Source of the DNA: Pseudeuparius sepicola
Taxonomy: Eukaryota > Arthropoda > Insecta > Coleoptera > Anthribidae
Assembly: GCA_963920635.1 (NCBI GenBank)
Contig: OY987301.1
Location: 17,960,501 to 18,024,500, forward strand
Length of the DNA: 64,000 bases
Direction: 5' to 3'
Every line of letters begins with the position of its first letter. The stretch's first letter is position 1. Both the position numbers and the translations under genes were made by a program. Below the pieces are notes generated by a model that saw nothing but the letters and a program-made list of their open reading frames with translations, did no database searches and was not told the origin of the DNA. Of the stretch, positions 25,484-38,100 are shown one piece after another.

Positions 25484-25636
25484 TACATAATTACATACTG
25501 TAAATACTACATACATAATTACATACTGTACATACTACATAATTACACACTGTACATACTACATAATTACATACTGCACATACTACATAATTACATACTG
25601 TACATACTACATAATTACATACTGTACATACTACAT
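25484..25636. repeat. Minisatellite of about 24 bp, roughly 6 copies
   Basis: Tandem array of a 24-bp unit (TACATACTACAT followed by AATTACATACTG). Later copies differ by single bases (CACATACT, ACACACTG); the first copy is about 4 bp longer. It is flanked by AT-rich DNA. Confidence 0.9.
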
Positions 25637-26067
25637 AGTCTATCCATCATTGTAGGATTTATTTCTAAATGGTGTCAGGTGTGGGGTAGCGAGGTCTATT
25701 TCGACATAAATGCGTTTTCGGGACCTTTTCAAACTCTTAAGGACGTTCGACGACGGAATTTCTATTATTGTACCCATTAACAACAAATTACTGAAAATAA
25801 TCATGTATTCGTTGTTGTTGAACAAAATCCCACTTAACGTTATCAGGTGTGGGGTAGATACATAAATTCATGTGACGGTTTCGAGCTTAGCATTCTGATG
25901 TCGATAATAATAGCCTGCAATCGAAACTTTTAATTAGACAATCAACTCTGTACTGACCTACATCTATTCATAATTATTAGGCGTAGAACAGGCAAGTTCT
26001 CTCTTTTGACGTAAAGTTCTTGAAATCGCTGTGTAAACAACAATCATAGATGGGATAGGTATTAGGT
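25637..26067. other. Non-coding; two TCAGGTGTGGGGTA motifs
   Basis: Perfect copies of the motif lie at 25675-25688 and 25843-25856, 168 bp apart. Nothing else was recognised. Confidence 0.5.
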
Positions 26068-26404
26068 ATGTTTACTGTTTGATATAATTTGACGGAAGTG
26101 ACACGTATGTACACCCAAACTATACTATTAACGAGATATAAGATAAATTATGTATCATTTTTACTTTAATAATAAAAATGTAGACTGCAAATGTGCTAAA
26201 ATTTATAGCTACTTCATATCATATTATTGTACCGACTGATTAGCTTATCATTTATATTTATATGAATAATTGAAATTTGTAAAATATTGATTTTCCTAGA
26301 CGATTTCATTATCTGGCAACGCCGCGGCCGCCATAGAGTCAACTGTTTCATGTGCTGTGATTTTGTTTGGGTGCATATTCCAAATTATATTATTTACTAG
26401 CAAG
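26068..26404. repeat. Duplicated non-coding block A, copy 2
   Basis: Matches 19421-19650 with TTTACTGTTTGATATAATTT, AAAATATTGATTTTCC, GGCAACGCCGCGGCCGC and GTCAACTGTTTCATGTGCT. Followed after about 170 bp by block C copy 2. Confidence 0.65.
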
Positions 26405-26576
26405 CGAATGCAAGTTTATAGTTGGGACACGCAACATGAGTGGCATGCAAGAAAAATCGTCACTTGCAACAGAATCAGCCTGTGCACCTAGCCAAAAATT
26501 TGTTAAGAGCTGAAAATGTCATTTGCTCTAAAAAGTTCCTCCTCCTCCTAAAAGTTCTGAAAATCGAGCACGTTGC

Positions 26577-26847
26577 GAGCCATCCAAAGTTGCAGGCTAA
26601 ATAATGTTGTGGGATAGCTCTCAGCTTCTCGTTAGAAGGATCAAATTCAACTGCCCTCGTCTCCCTCTAACTCCACGCTTCCGAGCTCGGACGATGCAAA
26701 CTTGATGTTTAGTTATTAAAACAAACTGTTATGTCCGTTCGCAACAACGAATTACTGCAAACTAGATTGCATTAGTTGAGACGAAGTTCGGGTGTCCGCC
26801 GCAACTACATAAACCAACTACTGTCGAAACTTTACGGAATTTATTAC
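26577..26847. repeat. Duplicated GC-rich block C, copy 2
   Basis: Partner of 24303-24567, with identical runs such as TTATTAAAACAAACTGTTAT and CGTTCGCAACAACGAATTAC. CpG sites of copy 1 are often TG or CA here, as expected for decay of CpG in a copy under less constraint. Confidence 0.8.
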
Positions 26848-27361
26848 GGGATAAGGTCCGTAATATCCGGAGTGATGCGATTCTCCAAAGGGAGTCGAGA
26901 GAATTTTAGAAAAGGTTGCAAACATTGGTATCAAAATTACAGGGAGGGGGATAATTTGAGCATTATGGTTTGCCTTTTTCATCAGACTTGCTGCCACAAA
27001 AAAGTGACTCTTCTACTCCTTATACAAATCGACAGAATATTTTAATCTTGTTTGCAGTAAAAATGGAGCACCAGTAAAATGCCATGGTTCCTTATATGGG
27101 CAAGTGCTCAAATAACAGTACTTACCACCCTCCTTCACAGCATCTTGTTGCTTTTAAGGTAATCTTGAGTGTTGGGCAATGGGCAATAGTCCATTAAAAT
27201 TAAAATAGTTTAACATTGATTTGATGATTGGAATTACGAACTAAAGTCACCTAGATACTCAAAATTTTAAAATATCTTAAAATATTTCAGATATTAGTGC
27301 TCTTCTCCACCGACAAGGGCGAAGAAAGTTAGTTATTAGGAAATTAAATAATTCATTCCTA
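26848..27361. other. Gene-free AT-rich stretch
   Basis: Nothing was recognised between block C copy 2 and the foldback element. Confidence 0.4.
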
Positions 27362-28021
27362 TATACAGCGTGATCAGTTAAGGGCGGCCCTCGGCCATTT
27401 CTCGGGAACTATGCAAGTTAGAAAGATGCGGTAAAAAAATTGTTAATAAATGTGACCCAAATAATTTCAATGAAAATGTTTTCAAGTTCCTTGGTTTGCC
27501 GCCAGGGGGCGAATTCACCATTTGAAATTTTTGAAAAAATCGAACAAATATGGACATTTTCTGAATGGCGCCCCCTAGCGTTGAACATACTTATTAATTT
27601 GTCTATGTCAAAAGGGCGGTAAATTCTCCTTAAAACACTCTTTAATATGAGCTAGTTTGCTGAATTCGGTTTAGGCATATTCGAGATATGACTTCTTGAA
27701 TTTTTAACACCGCTTTCCTTCGTAGCGCTGTTACCGTAGCAACCACGAAAAAATTGTTTTAACAAAAATTGTAGAGAATTTTAGGGAGGTTCTAAAAATA
27801 CTATTTCAGATGCGGATAAGGTAGGCGATTTGTGGAGAAAAAGACAGTTTTATACAACAAAATGGTGAATTCGCCCCCTGGCGGCACACGAAGGAACTTG
27901 AAAACATTTTCTTTGAAATTATTTGGGTCACTTTTATTAACAATTTTTTTACCGCATCTTTCTAGCTTGCATAGTTCCCGAGAAATGGCCTAGGGCCGCC
28001 CTTAACTGATCACGCTGTATA
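27362..28021. mobile_element. Foldback transposon, 660 bp
   Basis: Ends TATACAGCGTGATCAGTT and AACTGATCACGCTGTATA are exact reverse complements. The inverted repeat runs inward about 150-180 bp (both arms hold GGTGAATTCGCCCCCTGGCG or its near match, and ACCGCATCTTTCTAGCTTGC or its complement). An unpaired middle lies at about 27545-27840 and no coding remnant was seen. The right end abuts duplicated block B copy 2 within a few bases. Confidence 0.85.
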
Positions 28022-28027
28022 ACTGTA

Positions 28028-28185
28028 GTTCATACAATTTATTAATAGCATTGCCTGCACATTATAAACATTTCTATAAAATCCATAATTTGAAGGTCAA
28101 ACTGTCCCCACAAAAAGTTGATCTTGCATTTTTCTTCACGGGTTTCAACTTCATTTCATCACATTATTTTATTACTTATATCCAA
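28028..28185. repeat. Duplicated non-coding block B, copy 2
   Basis: Partner of 21886-22050 (GTTCATACAATTTATTAATA, ATAATTTGAAGGTCAAACTG, GGTTTCAACTTCATTTCATC). It lies after A and C copies, so the order A-B-C of the first set becomes A-C-B. Confidence 0.65.
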
Positions 28186-29030
28186 CGCCATCTTCTATTA
28201 TTATTATTATATTATTAATTCCTATGCTACGAAAACACCGATCGCAATTGGCAATCCGCGAAAGCGATAAACTATCGCTTTTATGCACACTTTGATACAT
28301 TACCCCGAAGGCGCGTGCTTTACGTGTCCTAAAGAGCCCAAGTTCATGTTTCAAGGCACACCTGCTTCATGCGAGAAGTAACAATCCCGAACAACTTTTG
28401 AATGGCGAAACTAAATTTTAACTTGTAAAAGCCGTGCGGCAGATGTTTGCCTAAACTCAAGTCGGGAATGTTACCCCGAATTAGATTCTGGCGATCGGGC
28501 CTGACGAGTTGCACCAGGAAGTTTCCGGGCCGTCGGGCCGTCGGATTCGAAAAGTACGCGCAAACGCCAACTTGAGCCCAAGTCAAACGACGTTAACGCT
28601 TCGACTATTATTTAGCGGAGTTGTCCGAAACTTCGGCTCTTGCCGGCGAACTCTAGCAGACTTCGAGAACTGAGGCAATAATAACGAATCTTTTTGGGTT
28701 TGACGCGCGGTAAACGCAAACTAAAAGTTTAGGGGACACAAACAAATAAAAGTCATTCATATTATTTATGGCATGCATTTCCACATACGGATTAAGTGCA
28801 CCTAAAAAGTATTTTGCGAGTCACTGTAACCTAATCTAAACCTAACCGAACTAGATGGCTGCAATTTCAATGATTGTGTTGTAAAAAAATACCCCCAAAA
28901 ATGTCAGCGACTTATTGGCATACATGTCAAAATTTCCTAGAGTCAAGTCAAAATTCAGAACCTTATTACAGAAAAACAGAAAAAATAGAATAATCGACTT
29001 CTAATGAATGGAACTCAATCATCAAAAGAA
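28186..29030. other. GC-richer non-coding block
   Basis: About 28230-28740 is clearly GC-richer than its surroundings, with recurring GAAACTTCGG/AAGTTT words like the other blocks. No second copy was found in the window. The 80-codon minus ORF at 28344-28586 has no recognisable domain. Confidence 0.4.
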
Positions 29031-29820
29031 AAAATTATATGTACTCAAGGCTGAGTTTTTCATTTTCAATGAAACCCTGGTTTATAAAGCACATTTTTAA
29101 AAATCGAAGACACGTAACAACCTTTATAAGGATGAGAACCGGACATTGTCTGACACCAGAGCACGCGCACAGGATAGGTGTCTTGAATTCCCCGGATTGC
29201 AGATGTGGCTCTAGAGGATCCCTCACTCACATACTCTTTGAATGCCCGCTGAATCATTCCCCTAATAATACAGACCTGTACCGTGCCCTGGTGGAGGAAA
29301 TAAAAGAGGGCCCGATATCTGTATATGACATATTAAATATACCAAATTACAATGTTGTCAATCTAATCAATAATTTTTTAAATTTCAATCAAATAAAATT
29401 ATAACGAAGACAGGACAAGACTCAGACCATAACTCCCAATCTGTAATAATACCCGGGTTCTTATTCTATTTTCCGAGGTGCCATTTCGGGTGTGTCGTAG
29501 CTCCTCCGGCGCCCGGGAGCGAGAAGGGTTTATTCCTGTGTTGTGCTGTCAAATTAACTCCCCATTACAAACCTCCTACAAACTACAATAAAAGGAAGCC
29601 AAAACATATATGGAGACATCACCCAACCACAGAAATGAGGAAAAGGAAAGGAACAAGAAATTGAACCAAAGAAACGCTGGTATAGCATGACATAAGGTCA
29701 GACTTATATACCAGCAACAAAATCTGGACAGCGTAAACATTACGTAAGGCCAGGACACTGGGTAAATTGCCTCAGTAGCAAAGCCCATAAATTAGAGGAA
29801 GAAGAAGAAGAAAGAAGTTC
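29031..29820 (+). mobile_element. 5'-truncated non-LTR retrotransposon
   Basis: The unit has the end of an ORF2-type coding region (29039-29404), a 3' untranslated stretch, and a simple tail GAGGAAGAAGAAGAAGAAAG at about 29797-29818. That arrangement and severe 5' truncation are the hallmarks of target-primed retrotransposition. The lack of a long poly(A) and the short GAA tail recall RTE-like elements, but the clade cannot be fixed from this fragment. Confidence 0.65.
29039..29404 (+). pseudogene. C-terminal fragment of a non-LTR retrotransposon ORF2 protein
   Basis: The full protein would provide endonuclease and reverse transcriptase. Only the region after those domains remains. The 121-residue frame contains FIRMRTGHCLTPEHAHRIG, then SPDCRCGSRGSLTHILFECP, matching the family's conserved 'RxGH...HRIG...C.CG....T..HILFEC' zinc-knuckle-like C-terminal pattern. 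The frame is intact to its own stop at 29404 but starts without any catalytic domain, and no ORF continues upstream, so it is not functional. Confidence 0.8.
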
Positions 29821-30397
29821 CGCCTTATGTAATACCATAAACAGCCAAAATTGACATATTATATGTATTGTAAATCCATGGCAATCTATGCGATATTGAT
29901 CGAATATTGGTTAGCCGTGCATTTCTACCGGTTAAAAAAAAGTAATTACACAGCGTGTTCCAAAAGAGTGCAATATGGAAAACTTTTTCTTGACTTTTAC
30001 AAAATAATTCTACTTAAACATTGGTCTGTTATAATATACATGGTGTCCCTATTTGCTTGAAAATGTCGATTTTCTTGGTAAATTTCACTATAAATTGATT
30101 GTTCAAAAACTAAACTTGTGTAGAATTTCTCGAGGCATTAGAATATTAAGTCAAATTTAATATACAGAATGTCGTTAAAAAGTTATTTAAAACTCTTTTC
30201 GAAAAAATTGTGAAGTTGGATTTTAACACGGAATATTAGTAATAAGTACCTACCTATACGGGGAATAATGTAAAATTGCCGGTTCTCATTTCCGAATTCC
30301 GGTTTGACCGAAAGTGAACACCCTTGGTCAGATTTTTGAGAGACCCTATATATTATATTGGGATTTTTAGGTGACTCTTGTTCTCCCAATTCTAGAC
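29821..30397. other. Gene-free AT-rich stretch
   Basis: Fragments with transposon-like ends occur (ACAGCGTGTTCCAAAAGAG near 29949), but no bounded element or gene was defined. Confidence 0.4.
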
Positions 30398-31142
30398 ATA
30401 CAGTGTGTCCCAATTTGATACTGGACACCTCAGAAATATATGAAGGGCAAGGAAAACAAATGGTCTCTATTTTTTTATCGGTAGTACCAAGGGAGAGTAT
30501 CTCACAGGCGGTGGTATTTGGATGAGGTAATTATTTCATGGCCTGCTATGATTTTTTAAAATAGCAAATTTTCATGAAACCGTATTAGGGATTTTTTTAC
30601 GACAAAATGTTATTAAGAAATCTTGTTCAGAATTAAAAACTGAGTAGGATTGCAAAATTTCAAAAGTATAAGCCTACTTTGATTTTTAGCTTTTTCGCTT
30701 TTTTCTCCCACTTTTTTCTTAGAAATGTGTCCTTTCTGGAGCTTTCACGTCAAAATATTATAAAAGAAACTTGATCATCGTGAAAAAATAAAATTTTGAC
30801 GTGAAAGCTCCAGAAAGGACACTTTTTTAAGAAAAAAGGGGGAGATAAATCTAAAAATCAAAGTAGGTCTAGCCTTTTCAAATTTTGCGAATCTACTCAG
30901 TTTTTCATTTTGAAAAAGTTTTCTTAATAACATTTTGTCGTAAAAAAATCCCCAATGGAGTTTCATGAAAATTTGCTATTTTAAAAAATCATAGCAGGCC
31001 ATGAAATAATTACCTCATCCAAATACCACCGCCTGTGAGATACTCTCCCTTGGTACTACCTATAAAAAAATAGAGACCATTTGTTTTCCTTGCCCTTCAT
31101 ATATTTCTGAGGTGTCCAGTATCAAATTGGGACACACTGTAT
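30398..31142. mobile_element. Foldback transposon with ~350-bp near-perfect arms
   Basis: Ends ATACAGTGTGTCCCAATTTG and CAAATTGGGACACACTGTAT are reverse complements, and the match runs almost to the centre. Each arm is about 350 bp with only scattered mismatches, and the spacer is about 40 bp (30755-30795). CCTTGGTACTACC and its complement, and AATACCACCGCCTGTGAGAT and its complement, mark the arms. ORFs inside are mirror shadows. Transcription through it would give a long double-stranded RNA hairpin. Confidence 0.9.
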
Positions 31143-34100
31143 ATAGTTTTATATAGTTGTCTCTAAAAAAAATAACCAACACCCTGTACCTAGGTATATT
31201 AATAATAATTGCAAGTGGTCAAAGTTGAGGTACAAAGTATTTTGCAAACCATAAACTGAGTTTAATCTGCAAGTCAAGTAGTGTTGACAACACTATAAAA
31301 TATTACCAAAACATCGGCGTATAACAGAAACATTTAAAACGTGTTGTTTATAAACATTAGACGTCGGGAGTGGTAGATATGTCGGTATAAAAGCTCTTCG
31401 ATTTATGACAGCGATAAAGAAACGATATTGCTGTAAAAAGGCAGAAGGGACCACTGTAAATACATTATAACAATGTAAACCACGCATGTTTACTATACAA
31501 AAAGCTAACTACAACAGGAGCCATTATTATTATTCTATCGAGCCGTGTGATCTCAAAATGACGTAAAATTATGTAATTAAGAACCCGTTTCGTTTTATAT
31601 TAAATGGCCTGTTTTGCTGGAAACTTCGCTTGGCTTTAAATCGACTGACAAAGTTTGGTCGTGCCTCCCCGAGGCCAGTATTTATAAAGTTCGCCCGCGC
31701 AGCCCCGTTCCCACACCCCCTCTCGAACTAAAACTTTTATAACAATAATTTTCCTCGGGGATAATTTTCCCAAGTCGAAACATTTTAATTGGATTCCCTT
31801 CAAATTACGGCAAATAATAAAAGTTTAAAGCTTTTCCTCCGGCCGCCGCCGCCGCCGCCGAGCGGGGCGGCGCGGAAAGTTCAGTTCCACTTTTTATTGG
31901 TTGGGTAAAACTACAGCGTGTAATGTAATTTAAAACTACGGGGAAACTTTTGATAGAACTTCTTTAAACTCTTATCCGTCTTCGGCGCGAATTTCGGTCA
32001 ACTGCATCTTTAACTCAGAGCTTTTTAAAGAAAATAAAGTTGCCGGAAGATTTCTCGAAGTTCGGTTACACGGAAAAGAAACGAATCGATGCTAACTAAC
32101 TTTTGCGTTATCAGTTTCTCTTAACGTTATATAAAAACAAAGAATGTGAGTTATTCATTATGGTAACCGTGGCCAGAGAAAGTACGGTTTGTGTTTGTAC
32201 AGGCAACAATATAGCGGCATCGTTTACTAGTATACAGTCAATCTGACCGAGAACAAAGGAGTAGTCCAAAAAAAGGCGAATTTTGTCGTTGTTAGTGTTG
32301 GTTAGAAAGGTCAAAACCAAATTGGCGTATCCACACCTCCCCACCATATGTTTCAACCCACCTGGGGGGTCAACTTCAGCAGTATATCATAACATCAAAA
32401 GCTTTCTAGACGTATAGTCAAGTTTTTAGTATGCGAATGTGGAAAAATTGAATTTTAAGTGAATTGTATAAAAGGCTTGGTCAAAAATTCCAAAAACATT
32501 AAACATAAAATGGAGAATCCCAGGAAAATGAATTGAGTCGTAATATATTTGAAGAGAACTTGGGAAAACATTGGCATTTGCAACGCGATTTCTTGGGGGT
32601 TCCGTAGAACCAAAAATTAATATTAAAAGATCAGAAATATATTTAATTTAGAGCTTGGAATCCGCAACATTTTTTGTCCCGGGCCGCACTTCCTGTTCAT
32701 TCCCAAAAAGATAGGGGGCGCAGAAATTTCCAAAAACAGTTTTTCGGCATTTTGACGTAGACAAATTTAATTAAAAAAAAAACAAAAGTTAACAAAAGAA
32801 ATAAATCTTAAAAAAAAACATTGGTACCGTTTATTAATTTTTTCACACCGTTACATGTTTAAGTGGTGTTTCTGCATTTATCACAGGATTTTTTATGTGC
32901 TTACGATGAATTCTTGGATATTATGTACCTTTTTATAAATTGTTGTATTGCTTCACCAGGAACATTATTTGACGAATAATTCTGAAATAAATTGTTTACG
33001 CAATTATATAAAAAAAGGTTGAAAATTTTTGTTTTGGCAACTTTGTCGCCCTCTATCTTTTATCTTTTTGGAAATCAACAACACAAATTTCGATTTATGA
33101 AAAATGTGCCATATTCAAGTATTATTTTCAAACGGTAGCATGGTGCCTGATCTCCGCTTTCTTTATTATTAGTGGGACATTTTTGGGATGTTCCGATTAA
33201 GTTTACACAATTTTCAAATATTTCCGAAGCATCCTTGATTTTTAATTGACAATGAAAAAATTACCAGCAAACTGATGCAACTGCTTCAAAAATTATTGTT
33301 GATTCTCTGCATCTAAATTTAATTTTAAATTAGCTGGTAGTTTCCATGAAACTAATCTAACGCTTCATAATTTAAAAAGATATGGAAAGCAGCCAAAATA
33401 TTGGCAGTTCAAAACCGATAAGAACAAATGCCAAGTCGGCTGTGCTTTAATAATAACGCGGAAATACAGAAAATACTATAATCCAGCGGATTTTTCCATA
33501 CGCCTTGAAAACTCTCGTAAATTTCCGAGACGAAACGTGGCGAAAACATACAACTCGCGTTTAAATCCCCATTCCGAGCGCCAAGATCATAAGTCAACTT
33601 GCTAATTCAATTTCTTTCCTCAGCCCCGTTTTTTTAGATTACATTGGGTTATTAGATAAACGGTAGAAAGCGAGAGCGCGCTCAGACTATATTATTATTC
33701 CGTCGTCGACTTTTAATCGGGTTTTCCTTGGACAATCGATACTATACGTAACGATAAACAATATGTAATGGAAATGCGCCTGGAAGGTCGACCGAATAAT
33801 CTATTACGACGGCAGAACGTATACGTGCCATCCAGTAATTGCGGACGATTAATTACGAATATCAGAGTATGGTAAAATAATAATGTTACTTGCGAGATAC
33901 GCAACGAGCGTATGCAATCGAGTTGCGGAAATGCAGTCGACCATGCAAAAGTAAAAGTAGGCAAATAGCAAAATAATTGAAGGACCTGGCGAACAAAACC
34001 TACATCAATGCGTACCACAGAATTAATATTTACAATAGAAAAGCGAGTGCAGCTCGAAAATGTATGTCGCAGGTTTTATTTATAACATCAAGCATGTCTT

Positions 34101-34927
34101 CTGTTCTCGCGATCCCGTCGTAATTGCACCTGCATTCTTTTGCGAAACGTATTGCTCTGAACAGCGGCGTGGGGGAGTGGTAATAGCAAAAAGTAGCCAG
34201 TGAGCTGTGAAAACGTCGAATCGCAGTGGCGTTCGTTACTCTCATATTTGCCACACAAGTTTGATTTATAATAGATTGAAATCATTATTAGTTGCATCTT
34301 CGAAACAGTCTCGGTATCTGACAATTTGTAATGATTTCGCGCACCTGGATATGCAGAGTTTTACCTGAGCCTACTGATAATATTTTATCACCTCGCGATA
34401 CAACACTGCGTATAGCAAACAAAACGGACATACTGTTTTTTTAGCTTCAATGTAATTGGTAATAGGAAGTGTTGAATACAAAAGCTATTGACCTCTTGAC
34501 ACTCTAAACACTATCATGCAAACTAGTTTCGATTAGTTTTCTGCACTAATAAATTATATATATACTGAGCCCAAGAGCAGCATTATCAGCGTCCAAAGAT
34601 ATCTATTTCTCTAGACTTTGGCATTATTATATATTTTTATTTCGCTCACCACTTTTCTCGTCGCCTGTGCTCAGTCACATTATACAATGGTGCCAGATTT
34701 ACTACGCACTTCGGAAAAATTTAAGTCTTTACTTCAATTTAACATAGAAAAGGGATAAGTAATAAAATCATTTTTATTCGTTTTTATATTATAGATGACA
34801 GTCGCTTAATGATAGCTGAGCTTAATAAATTGCTACGAAAAATCTGGCAACCATGCACCATGCAGTTTCCGTTTTTTATGCGCCTTTAAACCTTAGATAC
34901 GCACTGGGCGGTCCATACTATTCGTAT
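31143..34927. other. Gene-free stretch with GC-rich patches and a weak inverted repeat
   Basis: GC-richer patches lie at 31600-32090 (with GCCGCCGCCGCCGCCG at about 31845-31860) and 33400-34330. A weak inverted pair, CCCAAAAAGATAGGGGGCGC near 32703 and GTCGCCCTCTATCTTTTATC near 33047, suggests an old MITE of about 370 bp. No gene was recognised; ORFs at 33713-34324 on the minus strand overlap one another and have no family resemblance. Confidence 0.4.
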
Positions 34928-35190
34928 ACTGGCAACCCTAATTAAGGTGTAGTCTGGCTGGCATACAATGAGTAAGAATATTTATAGCCGTAATAAGAAA
35001 TCAAATAAGTATAAGAGAGATAGGTACAACGTGTAAGGATATAGCTGTAATAAAAAATCAAATAAGTACAAGAGAGATAGATATCAGCTAACCTTTATAG
35101 CTATCCCTGTTATATTTATTTGATTTCTTATTATGGCTATATTCTTACTCATTGTTCGCCAGACAACACGTTTAGATTTGCCAGCCCAGT
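34928..35190. mobile_element. MITE with long terminal inverted repeats, about 263 bp
   Basis: The left arm begins ACTGGCAACCC and carries ACAATGAGTAAGAATA and AATAAGAAATCAAATAA. The right arm is its imperfect complement ending GCCAGCCCAGT. TA flanks both ends, as in mariner-like insertions. The left arm also contains an internal direct duplication of about 55 bp (copies around 34990-35030 and 35040-35080, both with ATCAAATAAGTA and AAGAGAGATAG). Confidence 0.75.
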
Positions 35191-38100
35191 ATATATATTA
35201 TATAACACCACTTGGGAACTAAAACTTTTAATTGTCATATAATATAATATATAAGGACAAGTTTTGATGGTCATTAAAGCCGCCGGAGTGGTTTGAGATC
35301 AGTTGTCTTTCCAAGCCTATCCGTAACTTCCTTTTAGCTGTTCCTTGGTCCTCTAACGTAAATAGGATTTCTGTAACATCAATAGCAGCACGTGAAATAA
35401 TATGGCGCTTCAAATAGCAATTGCATTATTTATAATAACCATAATATAGATAAAACGTACAATTCTCCCGTATAAATAATTATTATTAATGCGTTTTCCG
35501 TCAAGAGCGTCGGGCAACAAGTATCATTATTTATTATTGTGTATACATCTAGATACAATTACAACCCAAATATACAATTCCTATTGCAACAATAAAAGGA
35601 AAATATCCGATGACAAATTGCTGCAACATTTTAACTTGATAATGATAATGTCTTGGCCCCCGGTCTCAAATTTATGGCATTTGTTGATAACATCTGGCGA
35701 TGGAAATAAATGCAGATTCCTTCGAAACATAAATAACAAATAATAAAATAATACCCACCTTATTTACTTAGCTGGCGAATGAATGTAAACTTTAAGTAAT
35801 TAATGAGATTATGAATAACCAGAGGAATAACCATTGGAGAATCAAAACAATTAAAGTATTTTAATAAAACATGTTGCAATTTTAAAAGTATTACAGCAAA
35901 ATGAATTATTTAAGTGAAGCCGGATTTCATTAAACATTTTATTGAGCTTTTTTAACTCGAGAATCATTAAATACGAAAGAGACACAATGTTAAAAGCTAT
36001 ATTTTTACAGGGAGCACATGAGTATGGAAAGTACAGTCATTACCATATATCGACTTTCCAGTCATTTATAATAGAAATTATTTTAAGAAAGCCACTTAAA
36101 ATTATTAGGGTTAAGATAATTCTGTAGATGTGGCAACATCGCTTGTGCCTGAAGTGAGCGATCTAAAAACATCATATGGCATAGATTCTTACATAAAAAA
36201 AAGAAAACGGGACGAGATGGAAGCTTCCAATGTAGTTTTCAGATTTTCCTTTAAGTAGAGTCGTACCAATCCCAGCCGAGGTAGAGAACTTTCTGGCAGC
36301 GCTCTGGCTTTAACCACCAATTCCGTCATGAAATTAATTATTCTCGGCCGCGCACGCCGCAAAACATAAATTCACGTTTAATCGCCATTTCCAGCCGTCC
36401 CATTCAGAGTTTGAAACCGAGCCCTCCACCTTATCAAACCGCCGGTCCCGGCTCGCTCGCCCTTGGGGTGTATCCCCTATCCCCCCCACCACTCCCCTTT
36501 GCGAAACGGTAAACTAGCGAAGTTTAATTGCCCCAAGTTCGGCGGCGGCGTCTCTTTTTAGGAGGGGGGTGGGGGGGAGTGTGCGGGGGAGGTCGACAGT
36601 GCGCCCTCCCTGGGTGGATACACCCTCGTAGGTTCGCTAATAGTTGTTGTTTTCGGGACGGCTGTAATAACACCCGAAAGCTTCGTGCCGATACGAATTG
36701 ACGGGGCACCAAAAAACTACAGAAGAAAAATGCTCGGTTTAAAATTGTCGGCACATCCAATTACATTTGGCAATGCTGCAATTAGTATTTGAAACATCCC
36801 ACCAAATTTAAACGTTGGAAGGAAGGACGTTGCCAGTTTTAAAGCTATATACACTGTGTTCATTTGAAAACAGTCCACCCTTAATATTTTTAAAACTACG
36901 AAAAAAATCAGAAATCGCCGGGACCCGTCAATTTTTGTTCGGAGGGGGAACTTCTTTGACGTACAGGTCATGTTGACAAATTCACCCCTGTAACCCCCAC
37001 CACCCCTAACTTTAAAATTTCAAATGGGAATACCCACTTTGTGATACATCATTTTAAAGCTGATGTTATTGCGAATACAACTCATTTTTATTTTTTGAAA
37101 TCCGATGATGTTTGAAGAAGTTATGGGTAAAAACGGTTTTTTCATAATTTAAAATAAATTACTTTTTACCCTAGATTTTCAAGCGAGATCAACTTCTTCC
37201 ATCATTCGATTTAAAGTTAGCCAGTGTCCCTCCTTCCTTACCCTTCAAGCATCATCAAATTCTAAAATGTGTTGGATTATTTTACAACCTCACTTTGGTA
37301 AATTTGAAATTTGAATATTTGGTGGCGATTTGAGTGAAAATTGTACTTTAATAAATTCTCTTTTATATTATTTTTAAGTAATACATATACGACTGGAACA
37401 AGACACCACAAGTGACTTGGAATAATAATTTATCCATCTTGCCTAAAGTGAGACACGACTGCGATGTACGCTGGTTTTTTAAAATAACTAATTGCAGCCA
37501 TTGTCTTGAAGTGGTTTTCTGCCAAACTCTCGGAAAATATACACAAAGGGAAACTCGTCCTAATCCTTTTCTCAGAGCTGCAACAAATTACGACCACGAC
37601 CACAATTTTTCTTGTACACAAGCCTGCTTCACTCTTTGACATAATTAGCCGAGAATCTTCCTCAGATTCCCCAATTCGACCCAACCGCCTAATCTCTTTC
37701 TAGGCAACTTCCACACTTCTAACTATATAACTTCCACGGACAAAGTTTCTTCAAACAGCCAACATCCCACCCTACAGGCCAAATATCTTTTTTAAAGGAG
37801 TGGAAAAAGACTCTATCACCAGGTTTTTGGTGGCTCCCCTTAAAGAGGAGACTCCCATACTAACTTTAAAATGATCGAGTATTATACATGGAGACTTATT
37901 TCATTACAACCTTCGTGTAGTGGAAAGAACTCGTTCCCAATCATCGGTCTACAAACAATTCATGTAAAAAAAACTGCTCTTTAGTGAGAGACATCTTTGC
38001 GGCGACTAGGTTTTAATGACAATTCGAACACCCTTTACTTCATAAGCTGAAATTGCATACTTAAAACTGTACCTACTGTTGTCTCAATTAGGAAATTCTT

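Noticed and set aside
25484..25636. Regularly spaced repeats considered as a CRISPR-like array
   Set aside because: Units are contiguous with no variable spacers, and the genome is that of an insect; it is a minisatellite.
37040..37065. Short resemblance to the bantam microRNA (ATCATTTTAAAGCTGAT)
   Set aside because: It differs from the mature sequence within the seed-containing 5' part and in the middle, and no precursor hairpin surrounds it.
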